Origin: Mercurialis annua | Taxonomy: Eukaryota > Streptophyta > Magnoliopsida > Malpighiales > Euphorbiaceae | Direction of reading: 5' to 3' | Length of the DNA stretch: 64,000 bases | Assembly: GCF_937616625.2 (NCBI RefSeq) | Contig: NC_065576.1 | Location: forward strand, 16,990,501-17,054,500 | Shown here: positions 36,061-51,400 of the stretch, piece after piece | Layout: each line of letters opens with the position of its first letter | Position numbering within the stretch: the first letter of the stretch is position 1 | Notes under the pieces: generated by a model | Told to the model about the DNA's origin: nothing | Seen by the model: only the letters and a program-made list of their open reading frames with translations | Database searches by the model: none | Made by a program: the position numbers and the translations under genes

Positions 36061-37688
36061 AGCGTTTAAGCCAAACATTTACAAATGTTACGAAACAAAT
36101 CCAAACGTTTCACCTTTTTAGCAATTTGAGCAAAACGTTTACAAACGTTACGAAACAAATCCAAACGTTTCATCTTTTTAGCGATTTGGGCAAAAGGTTT
36201 ACAAACATTATGAAACAAATCCAAACGTTTCACCTTTTTAGTGATTTGAGCCAAACGTCTACAAACGCTGCGAAACAAATCCAAACGTTTCAACTTTTTA
36301 GCGATTTAAGCCAAACATTTACAAACGTTACGAAACAAAACCAAAAGATTAAAACGTTACGAAATAAATCCAAACGTTTCACATTGTTAGCGATTTAAGC
36401 CGAACTTTTACAAATGTTATGAAACAAATCCAAGCATTTCTCCTTTTTAGTAACATAAGCCAAATGTTTACAAACATTACGAAACAAATCCAAGCGTTTC
36501 ACCTTGTTAGCAATATAAGACAAACGTTACAAAACAAATCCAAACATTTCACCTTTTTAGCGATTTAAGCCAAACGTTTACAAAGATTATGAAACAAATA
36601 CAAATTTTTCACCTCTTTAACCATTTAGGCCAAACGTCTACCAACGTTACAAAACAAATCCAAGCGTTTCAACTTTTTATTAGTTTATGCCAAACGTTTA
36701 AAAACATAATTAAACAAATCCAAGCGTTTTACATTTTTAGCAATTTAAGCCAAACGTTTACAAACTTTACGAAACAAATCCAAATGTTTCACCTTTTTAG
36801 CGATTTAAGAGAAACGTTTACAAACGTTACGAAACAAATCCAAACATTTCACCTTTTTAGCAATTTAAGCCAAACGTTTATAAAGATTATGAAACAAATC
36901 CAAATTTTTCACCTCTTTAGCCATTTAGGCCAAACGTCTACAAGCGTTACGAAACAAATCCAAGTGTTTCACTTTTTTATTAATTTATGCCAAACGTTTA
37001 CAAACGTTACGAAACAAATCCAAGTGTTTTACATTCTTAGCAATTTAAGCCAAACGTTTACAAACATTACGAAACAAATCCAAATTTTTCACCTTTTTAG
37101 CGATTTAAGCCAAACGTTACGAAACAAATCCTTACATTTAACCTTTTTAGCGATTTAAGCCAAACATTTACAAACGTTACGAAACAAATCCAAACATCTC
37201 ACCTTTTTAGCGATTTAAGCGAAACGTTTACAAACGTTACGAAACAAATCCAAATGTTTTACCTTTTTAGAGATTTAAGCGAAACGTTTATAAACTTTAC
37301 GAAACAAATCCAAACGTTACGCCTTTTTAGCGATTTAAGCCAAACGTTTACAAACGTTACGAAACAAATCCAAACGTTTCACCTTTTTAGCGATTTAAGC
37401 CAAACCTTTACAAACGGTACGAAACAAATCCAAACATTTCACCTTTTTAGCGATTTAAGCCAAACTTTTACAAACGTTACGAAACAAATCCAAACGTTTC
37501 ACCTTTTTAGCGATTTAAGCTAAACGTTTACAAACGTTACGAAACAAATCCAAACGTTACACCTTTTTAGCGATTTAAGCCAAACGTTTAAAAACGTTGC
37601 GAAAGAAATACAAACCTTTCACATTTTTAGCGATTTAAGCCAAACGTTTACAAACGTTATGAAACAAATCCAAACACTTCACCTTTTT
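36061..37688 (+). repeat. 1.63-kb higher-order repeat, unit 2
   Basis: This unit is almost base-for-base identical to unit 3 over its first 1.2 kb, with only a handful of substitutions visible (for example CAACTTTTTAG against CATCTTTTTAG near 36,291 and 37,919). The 10-bp contraction AGACAAACGTTACAAAAC near 36,527 is shared with unit 3. Confidence 0.9.
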
Positions 37689-39376
37689 AGCGTTTAAGCC
37701 AAACATTTACAAATGTTACGAAACAAATCCAAACGTTTCACCTTTTTAGCAATTTGAGCAAAACGTTTACAAACGTTACGAAACAAATCCAAACGTTTCA
37801 TCTTTTTAGCGATTTGGGCAAAAGGTTTACAAACATTATGAAACAAATCCAAACGTTTCACCTTTTTAGTGATTTGAGCCAAACGTCTACAAACGCTGCG
37901 AAACAAATCCAAACGTTTCATCTTTTTAGCGATTTAAGCCAAACATTTACAAACGTTACGAAACAAAACCAAAAGATTAAAACGTTACGAAATAAATCCA
38001 AACGTTTCACATTGTTAGCGATTTAAGCCGAACTTTTACAAATGTTATGAAACAAATCCAAGCATTTCTCCTTTTTAGTAACATAAGCCAAATGTTTACA
38101 AACATTACGAAACAAATCCAAGCGTTTCACCTTGTTAGCAATATAAGACAAACGTTACAAAACAAATCCAAACATTTCACCTTTTTAGCGATTTAAGCCA
38201 AACGTTTACAAAGATTATGAAACAAATACAAATTTTTCACCTCTTTAACCATTTAGGCCAAACGTCTACCAACGTTACAAAACAAATCCAAGCGTTTCAA
38301 CTTTTTATTAGTTTATGCCAAACGTTTAAAAACATAATTAAACAAATCCAAGCGTTTTACATTTTTAGCAATTTAAGCCAAACGTTTACAAACTTTACGA
38401 AACAAATCCAAATGTTTCACCTTTTTAGCGATTTAAGAGAAACGTTTACAAACGTTACGAAACAAATCCAAACAATTCACCTTTTTAGCAATTTAAGCCA
38501 AACGTTTATAAAGATTATGAAACAAATCCAAATTTTTCACCTCTTTAGCCATTTAGGCCAAACGTCTACAAGCGTTACGAAACAAATCCAAGTGTTTCAC
38601 CTTTTTATTAATTTATGCCAAACGTTTACAAACGTTACGAAACAAATCCAAGTGTTTTACATTCTTAGCAATTTAAGCCAAACGTTTACAAACATTACGA
38701 AACAAATCCAAATTTTTCACCTTTTTAGCGATTTAAGCCAAACGTTACGAAACAAATCCTTACATTTAACCTTTTTAGCGATTTAAGCCAAACATTTACA
38801 AACGTTACGAAACAAATCCAAACATCTCACCTTTTTAGCGATTTAAGCGAAACGTTTACAAACGTTACGAAACAAATCCAAATGTTTTACCTTTTTAGCG
38901 ATTTATGCGAAACGTTTATAAACTTTACGAAACAAATCTAAACGTTACACCTTTTTAGCGATTTAAGCCAAACGTTTACAAATGTTACGAAACAAATCCA
39001 AACGTTTCACCTTTTTAGCGATTTAAGCCAAACCTTTACAAACGGTACGAAACAAATCCAAACGTTTCACCTTTTTAGCGATTTAAGCCAAACGTTTACA
39101 AACGCAACGAAACAAATCCAAATGTTTCACCTTTTTAGCGATTTAAGCCAAACGTTTACAAACGTTACGAAACAAATCCAAATGTTTTACCTTTTTAGTG
39201 ATTTAAGCCAAACGTTTATAAACTTTACGAAACAAATCCAAACGTTACACCTTTTTAGCGATTTAAGCCAAACGTTTAAAAACGTTGCGAAACAAATACA
39301 AACCTTTCACCTTTTTAACGATTTAAGCCAAACGTTTACAAACGTTATGAAACAAATCCAAACACTTCACCTTTTT
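37689..39376 (+). repeat. 1.69-kb higher-order repeat, unit 3
   Basis: This matches unit 2 to about 38.9 kb. The end (39,060-39,376) has one extra monomer and matches the corresponding part of the 4.4-kb units at 42.7-43.0 kb better than units 1 and 2 do. It is the junction between the 1.6-kb and 4.4-kb repeat families. Confidence 0.85.
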
Positions 39377-39660
39377 AGCGTTTAAGCCAAACATTTACAA
39401 ACGTTACAAAATAAATCCAAACGTTTCACCTTTTTAGCAATTTGAGCAAAACATTTACAAACGATACGAAACAAATCCAAACATTTCATCTTTTTAGCGA
39501 TTTGGGCAAAAGGTTTACAAACGTTACGAAACAAATCCAAACGTTTCACCTTTTTAGCGATTTAAGCAAAACGTTTACAAACGTTACGAAACAAATCCAA
39601 ACGTTACACCTTTTTAATATTTAAGCCAAACGTTTACAAACGTTAAGAAACAAATCCAAG

Positions 39661-42600
39661 CGTTTCGCCTTTTTAGCAATTTAAGCCAAACGTTTACAAA
39701 TGTTACGAAACAAATCCAAATGTTTCACCTTTTTAGCGATATAAGCCAAACGTTTACAAACGTACGAAACAAATCCAAACGTTTCACATTTTTAGCAATT
39801 TAAGCCAAACCTTTATAAACTTTACGAAACAAAATCAAGCGTTTCACCTTTTTAGCAATTTAAGCCAAACCTTTACAAACGTTACGAAACAAATCCAAGA
39901 GTTTCACCTTTTTAGATATTTAAGCCAAACGGTTACAAATGATACGAAACAAATCCAAGCGTTTCACTTTTTTAGCAATTAAAGCCAAACGTTTAAAAAC
40001 TTTACGAAACAAAACCAAGCGTTTCACCTTTTTAGCAATTTAAGCCAAACATTTACAAATGTAACGAAACAAATCCAAGAGTTTCACCTTTTGAGCAATT
40101 TTAGCCAAACGTTTACAAACGTTATGAAACAAATCCAAGCGTTTCCTCTTTTAAGAAATTTAAGCCAAACGTTTACAAATGTTACGAAACAAATCCAAAC
40201 GTTTCACTTTTTAGAAATTTAAGCCAAATGTTTTACAAACGGTACGAAACAAATCCAAACGTTTCATCTTTTTAGATTTTTAAGCCAAATGTTTACAAAC
40301 GCTACGAAACAAATCCAAACGTTTCACCTTTTTAGCAATTTTAACCTAACGTTTACAAACGTTACGAAATAAATCCAAACATTTCACCTTTTTAGCGATT
40401 TAAGAAAAACGTTTACAAACGTTAAGAAACAAATCCAAACGTTTCACCTTTTTAGCAATTTAAGCCAAACATTTACAAACGTTATGAAACAAATCCAAAA
40501 GTTTCGCTTTTTTAGTGATTTAAGCCAAACGTTTACAGACGTTACGAAACAAATCCAAATGTTTTCCCCTTTCTAGCGATTTAAGCCAAACGTTTACAAA
40601 CATTACGAAACAAATCCAAACTTTTCACCTTTTTAGCGATTTAAGCCAAACGTTTAAAAACGTTACGAAACAAAACAAAAAGTATAAAACGTTACGAAAC
40701 AAATCCAAACGTTTCACATTGTTAGCGATTTAAGCCAAACGTTTACAAATGATACGAAACAAATCCAAATATTTCATCTTTTTAGCGATTTAAGCCAATC
40801 GTTTACAAAGGTTATGAAACAAATCCAAATTTTTCACCTCTTTAGCCATTTAAGCCAAACGTTTACAAACGTTACTAAACAAACCCAAGGGTTTCACCTT
40901 TTTAGCAATTTAAGCCAAACGTTTACAAACTTTACGAAACAAATCCAAATATTTCACCTTTTTAGCGATTTAAGTCAAACGTTTACAAACGTTACAAAAT
41001 AAATCTAAACATTTCACCTTTTTAGCGATTTAAGCCAAATATTTACAAACGTTACGAAACAAATCCAAACGTTTCACTGTTTAAGCGTTTTAAGCCAAAC
41101 ATTTACAAACGTTACGAAACAAATCCAAACGTTACTCCTTATTAGCGATTTAAGCCAAATATTTACAAACGTTACGAAACAAATCCAAATATTTCACCTT
41201 TTTATCGATTTAAGCCAAACATTTACAAACGTTATAAAACAAATCCAAACGTTTCACCTTTTTAGCGATTTAAGCCAAACGTTTACAAACGTTACGACAC
41301 AAATCCAAAGATTTCACCTTTTTAGCGATTTGAGAAAAACGTTTACAAACGTTACAAAACAAATCCAAACGTTTCACCTTTTTAGCGATTTGAGCCAAAC
41401 GTTTACAAACGTTACGAAACAAATCCAAACGTTTCATCTTTTTAGCGATTTGGGCAAAAGGTTTACAAACATTACGAAACAAATCCAAACGTTTCACCTT
41501 TTTAGTGATTTGAGCCAAACGTCTACAAACGTTGCGAAACAAATCCAAACGTTTCACCTTTTTAGCGATTTAAGCCAAACATTTACAAACGTTACGAAAC
41601 AAAACCAAAAGATTAAAACGTTACGAAATAAATCCAAACGTTTCACATTGTTAGCGATTTAAGCCAAACTTTTACAAATGTTATGAAACAAATCCAAGCA
41701 TTTCTCCTTTTTAGTAACATAAGCCAAATGTTTACAAACATTACGAAACAAATCCAAGCGTTTCACCTTGTTAGCAATATAAGGCAAACGTTTACAAACG
41801 TTACAAAACAAATCCAAACATTTCACCTTTTTAGCGATTTAAGCCAAACGTTTACAAAGATTATGAAACAAATACAAATTTTTCACCTCTTTAACCATTT
41901 AGGCCGAACGTCTACCAACGTTACAAAACAAATCCAAGCGTTTCAACTTTTTATTAGTTTATGCCAAACGTTTAAAAACATAATTAAACAAATCCAAGCG
42001 TTTTACATTTTTAGCAATTTAAGCCAAACGTTTACAAACTTTACGAAACAAATCCAAATGTTTCACCTTTTTAGCGATTTAAGAGAAACGTTTACAAACG
42101 TTACGAAACAAATCCAAACATTTCACCTTTTTAGCAATTTAAGCCAAACGTTTATAAAGATTATGAAACAAATCCAAATTTTTCACCTCTTTAGCCATTT
42201 AGGCCAAACATCTACAAGCGTTACGAAACAAATCCAAGTGTTTCACCTTTTTATTAATTTATGCCAAACGTTTACAAACGTTACGAAACAAATCCAAGTG
42301 TTTTACATTCTTAGCAATTTAAGCCAAACGTTTACAAACATTACGAAACAAATCCAAATTTTTCACCTTTTTAGCGATTTAAGCCCAACGTTATGAAACA
42401 AATCCTTACATTTAACCTTTTTAGCGATTTAAGCCAAACATTTACAAACGTTACAAAACAAATCCAAACATCTCACCTTTTTAGCGATTTAAGCGAAACG
42501 TTTACAAACGTTACGAAACAAATCCAAATGTTTTACCTTTTTAGCGATTTAAGCGAAACGTTTATAAACTTTACGAAACAAATCCAAACGTTACACCTTT

Positions 42601-44025
42601 TTAGCGATTTAAGCCAAACGTTTACAAACGTTACGAAACAAATCCAAACGTTTCACCTTTTTAGCGATTTAAGCCAAACCTTTACAAACGGTACGAAACA
42701 AATCCAAACGTTTCACCTTTTTAGCGATTTAAGCCAAACGTTTACAAACGCAACGAAACAAATCCAAATGTTTCACCTTTTTAGCGATTTAAGCCAAACG
42801 TTTACAAACGTTACGAAACAAATCCAAATGTTTTACCTTTTTAGCGATTTAAGCCAAACATTTATAAACTTTACGAAACAAATCCAAACGTTACACCTTT
42901 TTAGCGATTTAAGCCAAACGTTTAAAAACGTTGCGAAACAAATACAAACCTTTCACCTTTTTAACGATTTAAGCCAAACGTTTACAAACGTTATGAAACA
43001 AATCCAAACACTTAACCTTTTTAGCGTTTAAGCCAAACATTTACAAACGTTACAAAATAAATCCAAACGTTTCACCTTTTTAGCAATTTGAGCAAAACAT
43101 TTACTAACGATACGAAACAAATCCAAACATTTCATCTTTTTAGCGATTTGGGCAAAAGGTTTACAAACGTTACGAAACAAATCCAAACGTTTCACCTTTT
43201 TAGCGATTTAAGCCAAACGTTTGCAAACGTTACGAAACAAATCCAAACTTTCACCTTTTTAGCGATTTAAGCCAAATGTTTACAAACATTACGTAACAAA
43301 ACCAAAAGTTTAAAACGTTACGAAACAAATTCAAACATTTACAAATGTTATGAAACAAATCCAAGATTTTCTCCCTTTTAGCAACAAAAGCCAAACGTTT
43401 ACAAACGTTACGAAACAAATCCAAGCGTTTCACCTTTTTCGCAATATAAGGAAAACGTTTACAAAAGATACGAAACAAATCCAAGCGTTTCACCTTGTTA
43501 GCGATTTAAGCCAAACGTTTACAAACGTTACAAAACAAAATCCTAACATTTCACCTTTTTAGCTATTTAAGCCAAACGTTTACAAAAGTTATGAAACAAA
43601 TCCAAATTTTTCACCTCATTAGCCATTTAGGCCAAACATCTACAAAAGTTAGGAAACAAATCCAAGCGTTTCACCTTTTAATTAATTTATGCCAAACATT
43701 TACAAACGTTACAAAACAAATCCAAGCGTTTCACCTTTTTAGCAATTTAAGTCAAACTTTTAAAAACTTTACGAAACAAATCCAAATGTTTCACCTTTTT
43801 AGCGATTCAAGACAATCGTTTACAAACGTTACGAAAGAGATCCAAACATTTCACCTTTTTAGCGATTTCAGCCAAACATTTACAAACGTTACGAAATAAA
43901 TCCAAACGTTTCACCTTTTTAGCGATTTAAGCAAAACGTTTACAAACGTTACGAAACAAATCCAAACGTTACACCTTTTAAATATTTAAGCCAAACGTTT
44001 ACAAACGTTAAGAAACAAATCCAAG
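39661..44025 (+). repeat. 4.4-kb higher-order repeat, unit 1
   Basis: The anchor CGTTTCGCCTTTTTAGC followed by the monomer with ACAAACGTACGAAAC occurs at 39,661, 44,026 and 48,450; the CGTTTCGCC variant recurs at 53,147. This unit is 4,365 bp, about 73 monomers. Its 41.3-43.0 kb portion is a version of the 1.63-kb unit, and the remaining 2.7 kb is not present in the 34.4-39.4 kb block. Confidence 0.9.
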
Positions 44026-47000
44026 CGTTTCGCCTTTTTAGCAATTTAAGCCAAACGTTTACAAATGTTACGAAACAAATCCAAATGTTTCACCTTTTTA
44101 GCGATATAAGCCAAACGTTTACAAACGTACGAAACAAATCCAAACGTTTCACATTTTTAGCAATTTAAGCCAAACCTTTATAAACTTTACGAAACAAAAT
44201 CAAGCGTTTCACCTTTTTAGCAATTTAAGCCAAACCTTTACAAACGTTACGAAACAAATCCAAGAGTTTCACCTTTTTAGATATTTAAGCCAAACGGTTA
44301 CAAATGATACGAAACAAATCCAAACGTTTCACTTTTTTAGCAATTAAAGCCAAACGTTTAAAAACTTTACGAAACAAAACCAAGCGTTTCACCTTTTTAG
44401 CAATTTAAGCCAAACAATTACAAACGTAACGAAACAAATCCAAGAGTTTCACCTTTTGAGCAATTTTAGCCAAACGTTTACAAACGTTATGAAACAAATC
44501 CAAGCGTTTCCTCTTTTAAGAAATTTAAGCCAAACGTTTACAAATGTTACGAAACAAATCCAAACGTTTCACTTTTTAGAAATTTAAGCCAAATGTTTTA
44601 CAAACGGTACGAAACAAATCCAAACGTTTCATCTTTTTAGATTTTTAAGCCAAATGTTTACAAACGCTACGAAACAAATCCAAACGTTTCACCTTTTTAG
44701 CAATTTTAACCTAACGTTTACAAACGTTACGAAATAAATCCAAACATTTCACCTTTTTAGAGATTTAAGAAAAACGTTTACAAACGTTAAGAAACAAATC
44801 CAAACGTTTCACCTTTTTAGCGATTTAAGCCAAACATTTACAAACGTTATGAAACAAATCCAAAAGTTTCGCTTTTTTAGTGATTTAAGCCAAACGTTTA
44901 CAAACGTTACGAAACAAATCCAAATGTTTTCCCCTTTCTAGCGATTTAAGCCAAACGTTTACAAACATTATGAAACAAATCCAAACTTTTCACCTTTTTA
45001 GCGATTTAAGCCAAACGTTTAAAAACGTTACGAAACAAAACAAAAAGTATAAAACGTTACGAAACAAATCCAAACGTTTCACATTGTTAGCGATTTAAGC
45101 CAAACGTTTACAAATGTTACGAAACAAATCCAAATATTTCATCTTTTTAGCGATTTAAGCCAAACGTTTACAAAGGTTATGAAACAAATCCAAATTTTTC
45201 ACCTCTTTAGCCATTTAAGCCAAACGTTTACAAACGTTACGAAACAAACCCAAGGGTTTCACCTTTTTAGCAATTTAAGCCAAACGTTTACAAACTTTAC
45301 GAAACAAATCCAAATATTTCACCTTTTTAGCGATTTAAGTCAAACGTTTACAAACGTTACAAAATAAATCTAAACATTTCACCTTTTTAGCGATTTAAGC
45401 CAAATATTTACAAACGTTACGAAACAAATCCAAACGTTTCACTGTTTAAGCGTTTTAAGCCAAACATTTACAAACGTTACGAAACAAATCCAAACGTTAC
45501 TCCTTATTAGCGATTTAAGCCAAATATTTACAAACGTTACGAAACAAATCCAAATATTTCATCTTTTTATCGATTTAAGCCAAACATTTACAAACGTTAT
45601 AAAACAAATCCAAACGTTTCACCTTTTTAGCGATTTAAGCCAAACGTTTACAAACGTTACGACACAAATCCAAAGATTTCACCTTTTTAGCGATTTGAGA
45701 AAAACGTTTACAAACGTTACAAAACAAATCCAAACGTTTCACCTTTTTAGCGATTTGAGCCAAACGTTTACAAACGTTACGAAACAAATCCAAACGTTTC
45801 ATCTTTTTAGCGATTTGGGCAAAAGGTTTACAAACATTACGAAACAAATCCAAACGTTTCACCTTTTTAGTGATTTGAGCCAAACGTCTACAAACGTTGC
45901 GAAACAAATCCAAACGTTTCACCTTTTTAGCGATTTCAGCCAAACATTTACAAACGTTACGAAACAAAACCAAAAGATTAAAACGTTACGAAATAAATCC
46001 AAACGTTTCACATTGTTAGCGATTTAAGCCAAACTTTTACAAATGTTATGAAACAAATCCAAGCATTTCTCCTTTTTAGTAACATAAGCCAAATGTTTAC
46101 AAACATTACGAAACAAATCCAAGCGTTTCACCTTGTTAGCAATATAAGACAAACGTTTACAAACGTTACAAAACAAATCCAAACATTTCACCTTTTTAGC
46201 GATTTAAGCCAAACGTTTACAAAGATTATGAAACAAATACAAATTTTTCACCTCTTTAACCATTTAGGCCAAACGTCTACCAACGTTACAAAACAAATCC
46301 AAGCGTTTCAACTTTTTATTAGTTTATGCCAAACGTTTAAAAACATAATTAAACAAATCCAAGCGTTTTACATTTTTAGCAATTTAAGCCAAACGTTTAC
46401 AAACTTTACGAAACAAATCCAAATGTTTCACCTTTTTAGCGATTTAAGAGAAACGTTTACAAACGTTACGAAACAAATCCAAACATTTCACCTTTTTAGC
46501 AATTTAAGCCAAACGTTTATAAAGATTATGAAACAAATCCAAATTTTTCACCTCTTTAGCCATTTAGGCCAAACATCTACAAGCGTTACGAAACAAATCC
46601 AAGTGTTTCACCTTTTTATTAATTTATGCCAAACGTTTACAAACGTTACGAAACAAATCCAAGTGTTTTACATTCTTAGCAATTTAAGCCAAACGTTTAC
46701 AAACATTACGAAACAAATCCAAATTTTTCACCTTTTTAGCGATTTAAGCCCAACGTTACGAAACAAATCCTTACATTTAACCTTTTTAGCGATTTAAGCC
46801 AAACATTTACAAACGTTACAAAACAAATCCAAACATCTCACCTTTTTAGCGATTTAAGCGAAACGTTTACAAACGTTACGAAACAAATCCAAATGTTTTA
46901 CCTTTTTAGCGATTTAAGCGAAACGTTTATAAACTTTACGAAACAAATCCAAACGTTACACCTTTTTAGCGATTTAAGCCAAACGTTTACAAACGTTACA

Positions 47001-48449
47001 AAACAAATCCAAACGTTTCACCTTTTTAGCGATTTAAGCCAAACCTTTACAAACGGTACGAAACAAATCCAAACGTTTCACCTTTTTAGCGATTTAAGCC
47101 AAATGTTTACAAACGCTACGAAACAAATCCAAATGTTTCACCTTTTTAGCGATTTAAGCCAAACGTTTACAAACGTTACGAAACAAATCCAAATGTTTTA
47201 CCTTTTTAGCGATTTAAGCCAAATGTTTATAAACTTTACGAAACAAATCCAAACGTTACACCTTTTTAGCGATTTAAGCCAAACGTTTAAAAACGTTGCG
47301 AAACAAATACAAACCTTACACCTTTTTAGCGATTTAAGCCAAATGTTTAAAAACGTTGCGAAACAAATACAAACCTTTCACCTTTTTAGCGATTTAAGCC
47401 AAACGTTTACAAACGTTATGAAACAAATCCAAACACTTCACCTTTTTAGCGTTTAAGCCAAACATTTACAAACGTTACAAAATAAATCCAAACGTTTCAC
47501 CTTTTTAGCAATTTGAGCAAAACGTTTACAAACGTTACGAAACAAATCCAAACATTTCATCTTTTTAGCGATTTGGGCAAAAGGTTTACAAACGTTACGA
47601 AACAAATCCAAACGTTTCACCTTTTTAGCGATTTAAGCCAAACGTTTACAAACGTTACGAAACAAATCCAAACTTTCACCTTTTTAGCGATTTAAGCCAA
47701 ATGTTTACAAACATTACGTAACAAAACCAAAAGTTTAAAACGTTACGAAACAAATTCAAACATTTACAAATGTTATGAAACAAATCCAAGAGTTTCTCCC
47801 TTTTAGCAACAAAAGCCAAACGTTTACAAACGTTACGAAACAAATCCAAGTGTTTCACCTTTTTCGCAATATAAGGCAAACGTTTACAAAAGATACGAAA
47901 CAAATCCAAGCGTTTCACCTTGTTAGCGATTTAAGCCAAACGTTTACAAACGTTACAAAACAAATCCTAACATTTCACCTTTTTAGCTATTTAAGCCAAA
48001 CGTTTACAAAAGTTATGAAACAAATCCAAATTTTTCACCTCATTAGCCATTTAGGCCAAACATCTACAAAAGTTAGGAAACAAATCCAAGCGTTTCACCT
48101 GTTAATTAATTTATGCCAAACATTTACAAACGTTACAAAACAAATCCAAGCGTTTCACCTTTTTAGCAATTTAAGTCAAACTTTTACAAGTTTTACGAAA
48201 CAAATCCAAATGTTTCACCTTTTTAGCGATTTAAGACAATCGTTTACAAACGTTACGAAAGAGATCCAAACATTTCACCTTTTTAGCGATTTCAGCCAAA
48301 CATTTACAAACGTTACGAAACAAATCCAAACGTTTCACCTTTTTAGCGATTTAAGCAAAACGTTTACAAACGTTACGAAACAAATCCAAACGTTACACCT
48401 ATTAAATATTTAAGCCAAACGCTTACAAACGTTACGAAACAAATCCAAG
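44026..48449 (+). repeat. 4.4-kb higher-order repeat, unit 2
   Basis: This unit is 4,424 bp, with every monomer of unit 1 matched in order and one added monomer near 47.3-47.4 kb (two neighbouring monomers with AAAAACGTTGCGAAAC instead of one). Substitutions relative to unit 1 are sparse. Confidence 0.9.
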
Positions 48450-51400
48450 CGTTTCGCCTTTTTAGAAATTTAAGCCAAACGTTTACAAATGTTACGAAAC
48501 AAATCCAAATGTTTCACCTTTTTAGCGATATAAGCCAAACGTTTACAAACGTACGAAACAAATCCAAACGTTTCACATTTTTAGCAATTTAAGCCAAACC
48601 TTTATAAACTTTACGAAACAAAATCAAGCGTTTCACCTTTTTAGCAATTTAAGCCAAACCTTTACAAACGTTACGAAACAAATCCAAGAGTTTCACCTTT
48701 TTAGATATTTAAGCCAAACGGTTACAAATGATACGAAACAAATCCAAGCGTTTCACTTTTTTAGCAATTAAAGCCAAACGTTTAAAAACTTTACGAAACA
48801 AAACCAAGCGTTTCACCTTTTTAGCAATTTAAGCCAAACATTTACAAACGTAACGAAACAAATCCAAGAGTTTCACCTTTTTAGCAATTTTAGCCAAACG
48901 TTTACAAACGTTATGAAACAAATCCAAGCGTTTCCTCTTTTAAGAAATTTAAGCCAAACGTTTACAAATGTTACGAAACAAATCCAAACGTTTCACTTTT
49001 TAGAAATTTAAGCCAAATGTTTTACAAACGGTACGAAACAAATCCAAACGTTTCATCTTTTTAGATTTTTAAGCCAAATGTTTACAAACGCTACGAAACA
49101 AATCCAAACGTTTCACCTTTTTAGCAATTTTAACCTAACGTTTACAAACGTTACGAAATAAATCCAAACATTTCACCTTTTTAGCGATTTAAGAAAAACG
49201 TTTACAAACGTTAAGAAACAAATCCAAACGTTTCACCTTTTTAGCGATTTAAGCCAAACATTTACAAACGTTATGAAACAAATCCAAAAGTTTCGCTTTT
49301 TTAGTGATTTAAGCCAAACGTTTACAAACGTTACGAAACAAATCCAAATGTTTTCCCCTTTCTAGCGATTTAAGCCGAACGTTTACAAACATTACGAAAC
49401 AAATCCAAACGTTTCACCTTTTTAGCGATTTAAGCCAAACGTTTAAAAACGTTACGAAACAAAACAAAAAGTTTAAAACGTTACGAAACAAATCCAAACG
49501 TTTCACATTGTTAGCGATTCAAGCCAAACGTTTACAAATGTTACGAAATAAATCCAAATATTTCATCTTTTTAGCGATTTAAGCCAAACGTTTACAAAGG
49601 TTATGAAACAAATCCAAATTTTTCACCTCTTTAGCCATTTAAGCCAAACGTTTACAAACGTTACGAAACAAACCCAAGGGTTTCACCTTTTTAGCAATTT
49701 AAGCCAAACGTTTACAAACTTTACGAAACAAATCCAAATATTTCACCTCTTTAGCGATTTAAGTCAAACGTTTACAAACGTTACAAAATAAATCTAAACA
49801 TTTCACCTTTTTAGCGATTTAAGCCAAATATTTACAAACGTTACGAAACAAATCCAAACGTTTCACTGTTTAAGCGTTTTAAGCCAAACATTTACAAACG
49901 TTACGAAACAAATCCAAACGTTACTCCTTTTTAGCGATTTAAGCCAAATATTTACAAACGTTACGAAACAAATCCAAATATTTCACCTTTTTATCGATTT
50001 AAGCCAAACATTTACAAACGTTATAAAACAAATCCAAACGTTTCACCTTTTTAGCGATTTAAGCCAAACGTTTACAAACGTTACGAAACAAATCCAAAGA
50101 TTTCACCTTTTTAGCGATTTGAGCCAAACGTTTACAAACGTTACGAAACAAATCCAAACGTTTCACCTTTTTAGCGATTTAAGCCAAACGTTTACAAACA
50201 GTGCGAAATAAAACCAAAAGTTTAAAACGTTACGAAACAAATCCAAACGTTTCAAATTGTTAGCGATTTAAGCCAAACGTTTACAAATGTTATGAAACAA
50301 ATCCAAGCGTTTCTCCCTTTTAACAACAGAAGCCAAACGTTTGCAAACGCTACGAATCAAATCCAAGCATTTCACCCAATATAAGCCAAACGTTTACAAA
50401 CGATACGAAACAAATCCAAGCGTTTCACCCTGTTAGCGATTTATGCCAAACATTTACAAACGTTACGAAACAAATCCATACATTTCACCTTTTTAGCGAT
50501 TTAAGCCAAACGTTTACAAAGGTTATGAAACAAATCCAAATTTTCACCTCTTTAGCCTTTTAGGCCAAACGTTTACAAACGTTACGAAACAAATCCAAGC
50601 GTTACACCTTTTTAGCAATTTAAGCCAAATGTTTACAAACTTTACGAAACAAATCCAAATGTTTCACCTTTTTAGCGATTTAAGCCAAACATTTACAAAG
50701 GTTACGGAACAAATCCAAACATTTCACCTTTTTAGCGATTTAAGCCAAACATTTACAAACATTACGAAACAAATCCAAACGTTTCACCTTTTTAGCGATT
50801 TAAGCCAAACGTTTACAAACGCTACGAAACAAAGCCAAACGTTACTCCTTTTTAGCAATTTAAGCCAAACGTTTAAAAACGTTGCCAAACAAATCCAAAC
50901 CTTTCACCTTTTTAGCAATTTAAGCCAAACGTTTACAAACGTTATGAAACAAATCCAAACACTTCACCTTTTTAGCGATTTAAGCCAAACATTTACAAAC
51001 GTTACGAAACAAATCCAAACGTTTCACCTTTTTAGCGATTTGAGCAAAACGTTTACAAACATTACTAAACAAATCCAAACGTTTCATCTTTTTAGCGATT
51101 TGAGCAAAACGTGTACAAACGTTACGAAACAAATCCAAATGTTTCCCCTCTTTAGCGATTTAAGCCAAACGTTTACAAATTTTACGAAACAAAAACAAAA
51201 GGTTAAAACGTTACGAAACAAATCCAAATGTTTCACATTGTTAGCGATTTAAGCCAAACGTTTACAAATGTTATGAAACAAATCCAAGAATTTCTCCCTT
51301 TTAGCAACAGAAGCCAAACGTTTACAAACGCTACGAAATAAATCCAAGCGTTTCACCTTGTTAGCAATATAAGCCAAACGTTTACAAACGTTACGAAACA

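Noticed and set aside
45635..45973. Minus-strand frames with KRLDLFRNVCKRLAQIAKKV-type repeats
   Set aside because: This is the antisense reading of the same 60-bp period, which also happens to have a stop-free frame. It occurs only where the local monomers lack indels and overlaps plus-strand frames of the same origin.
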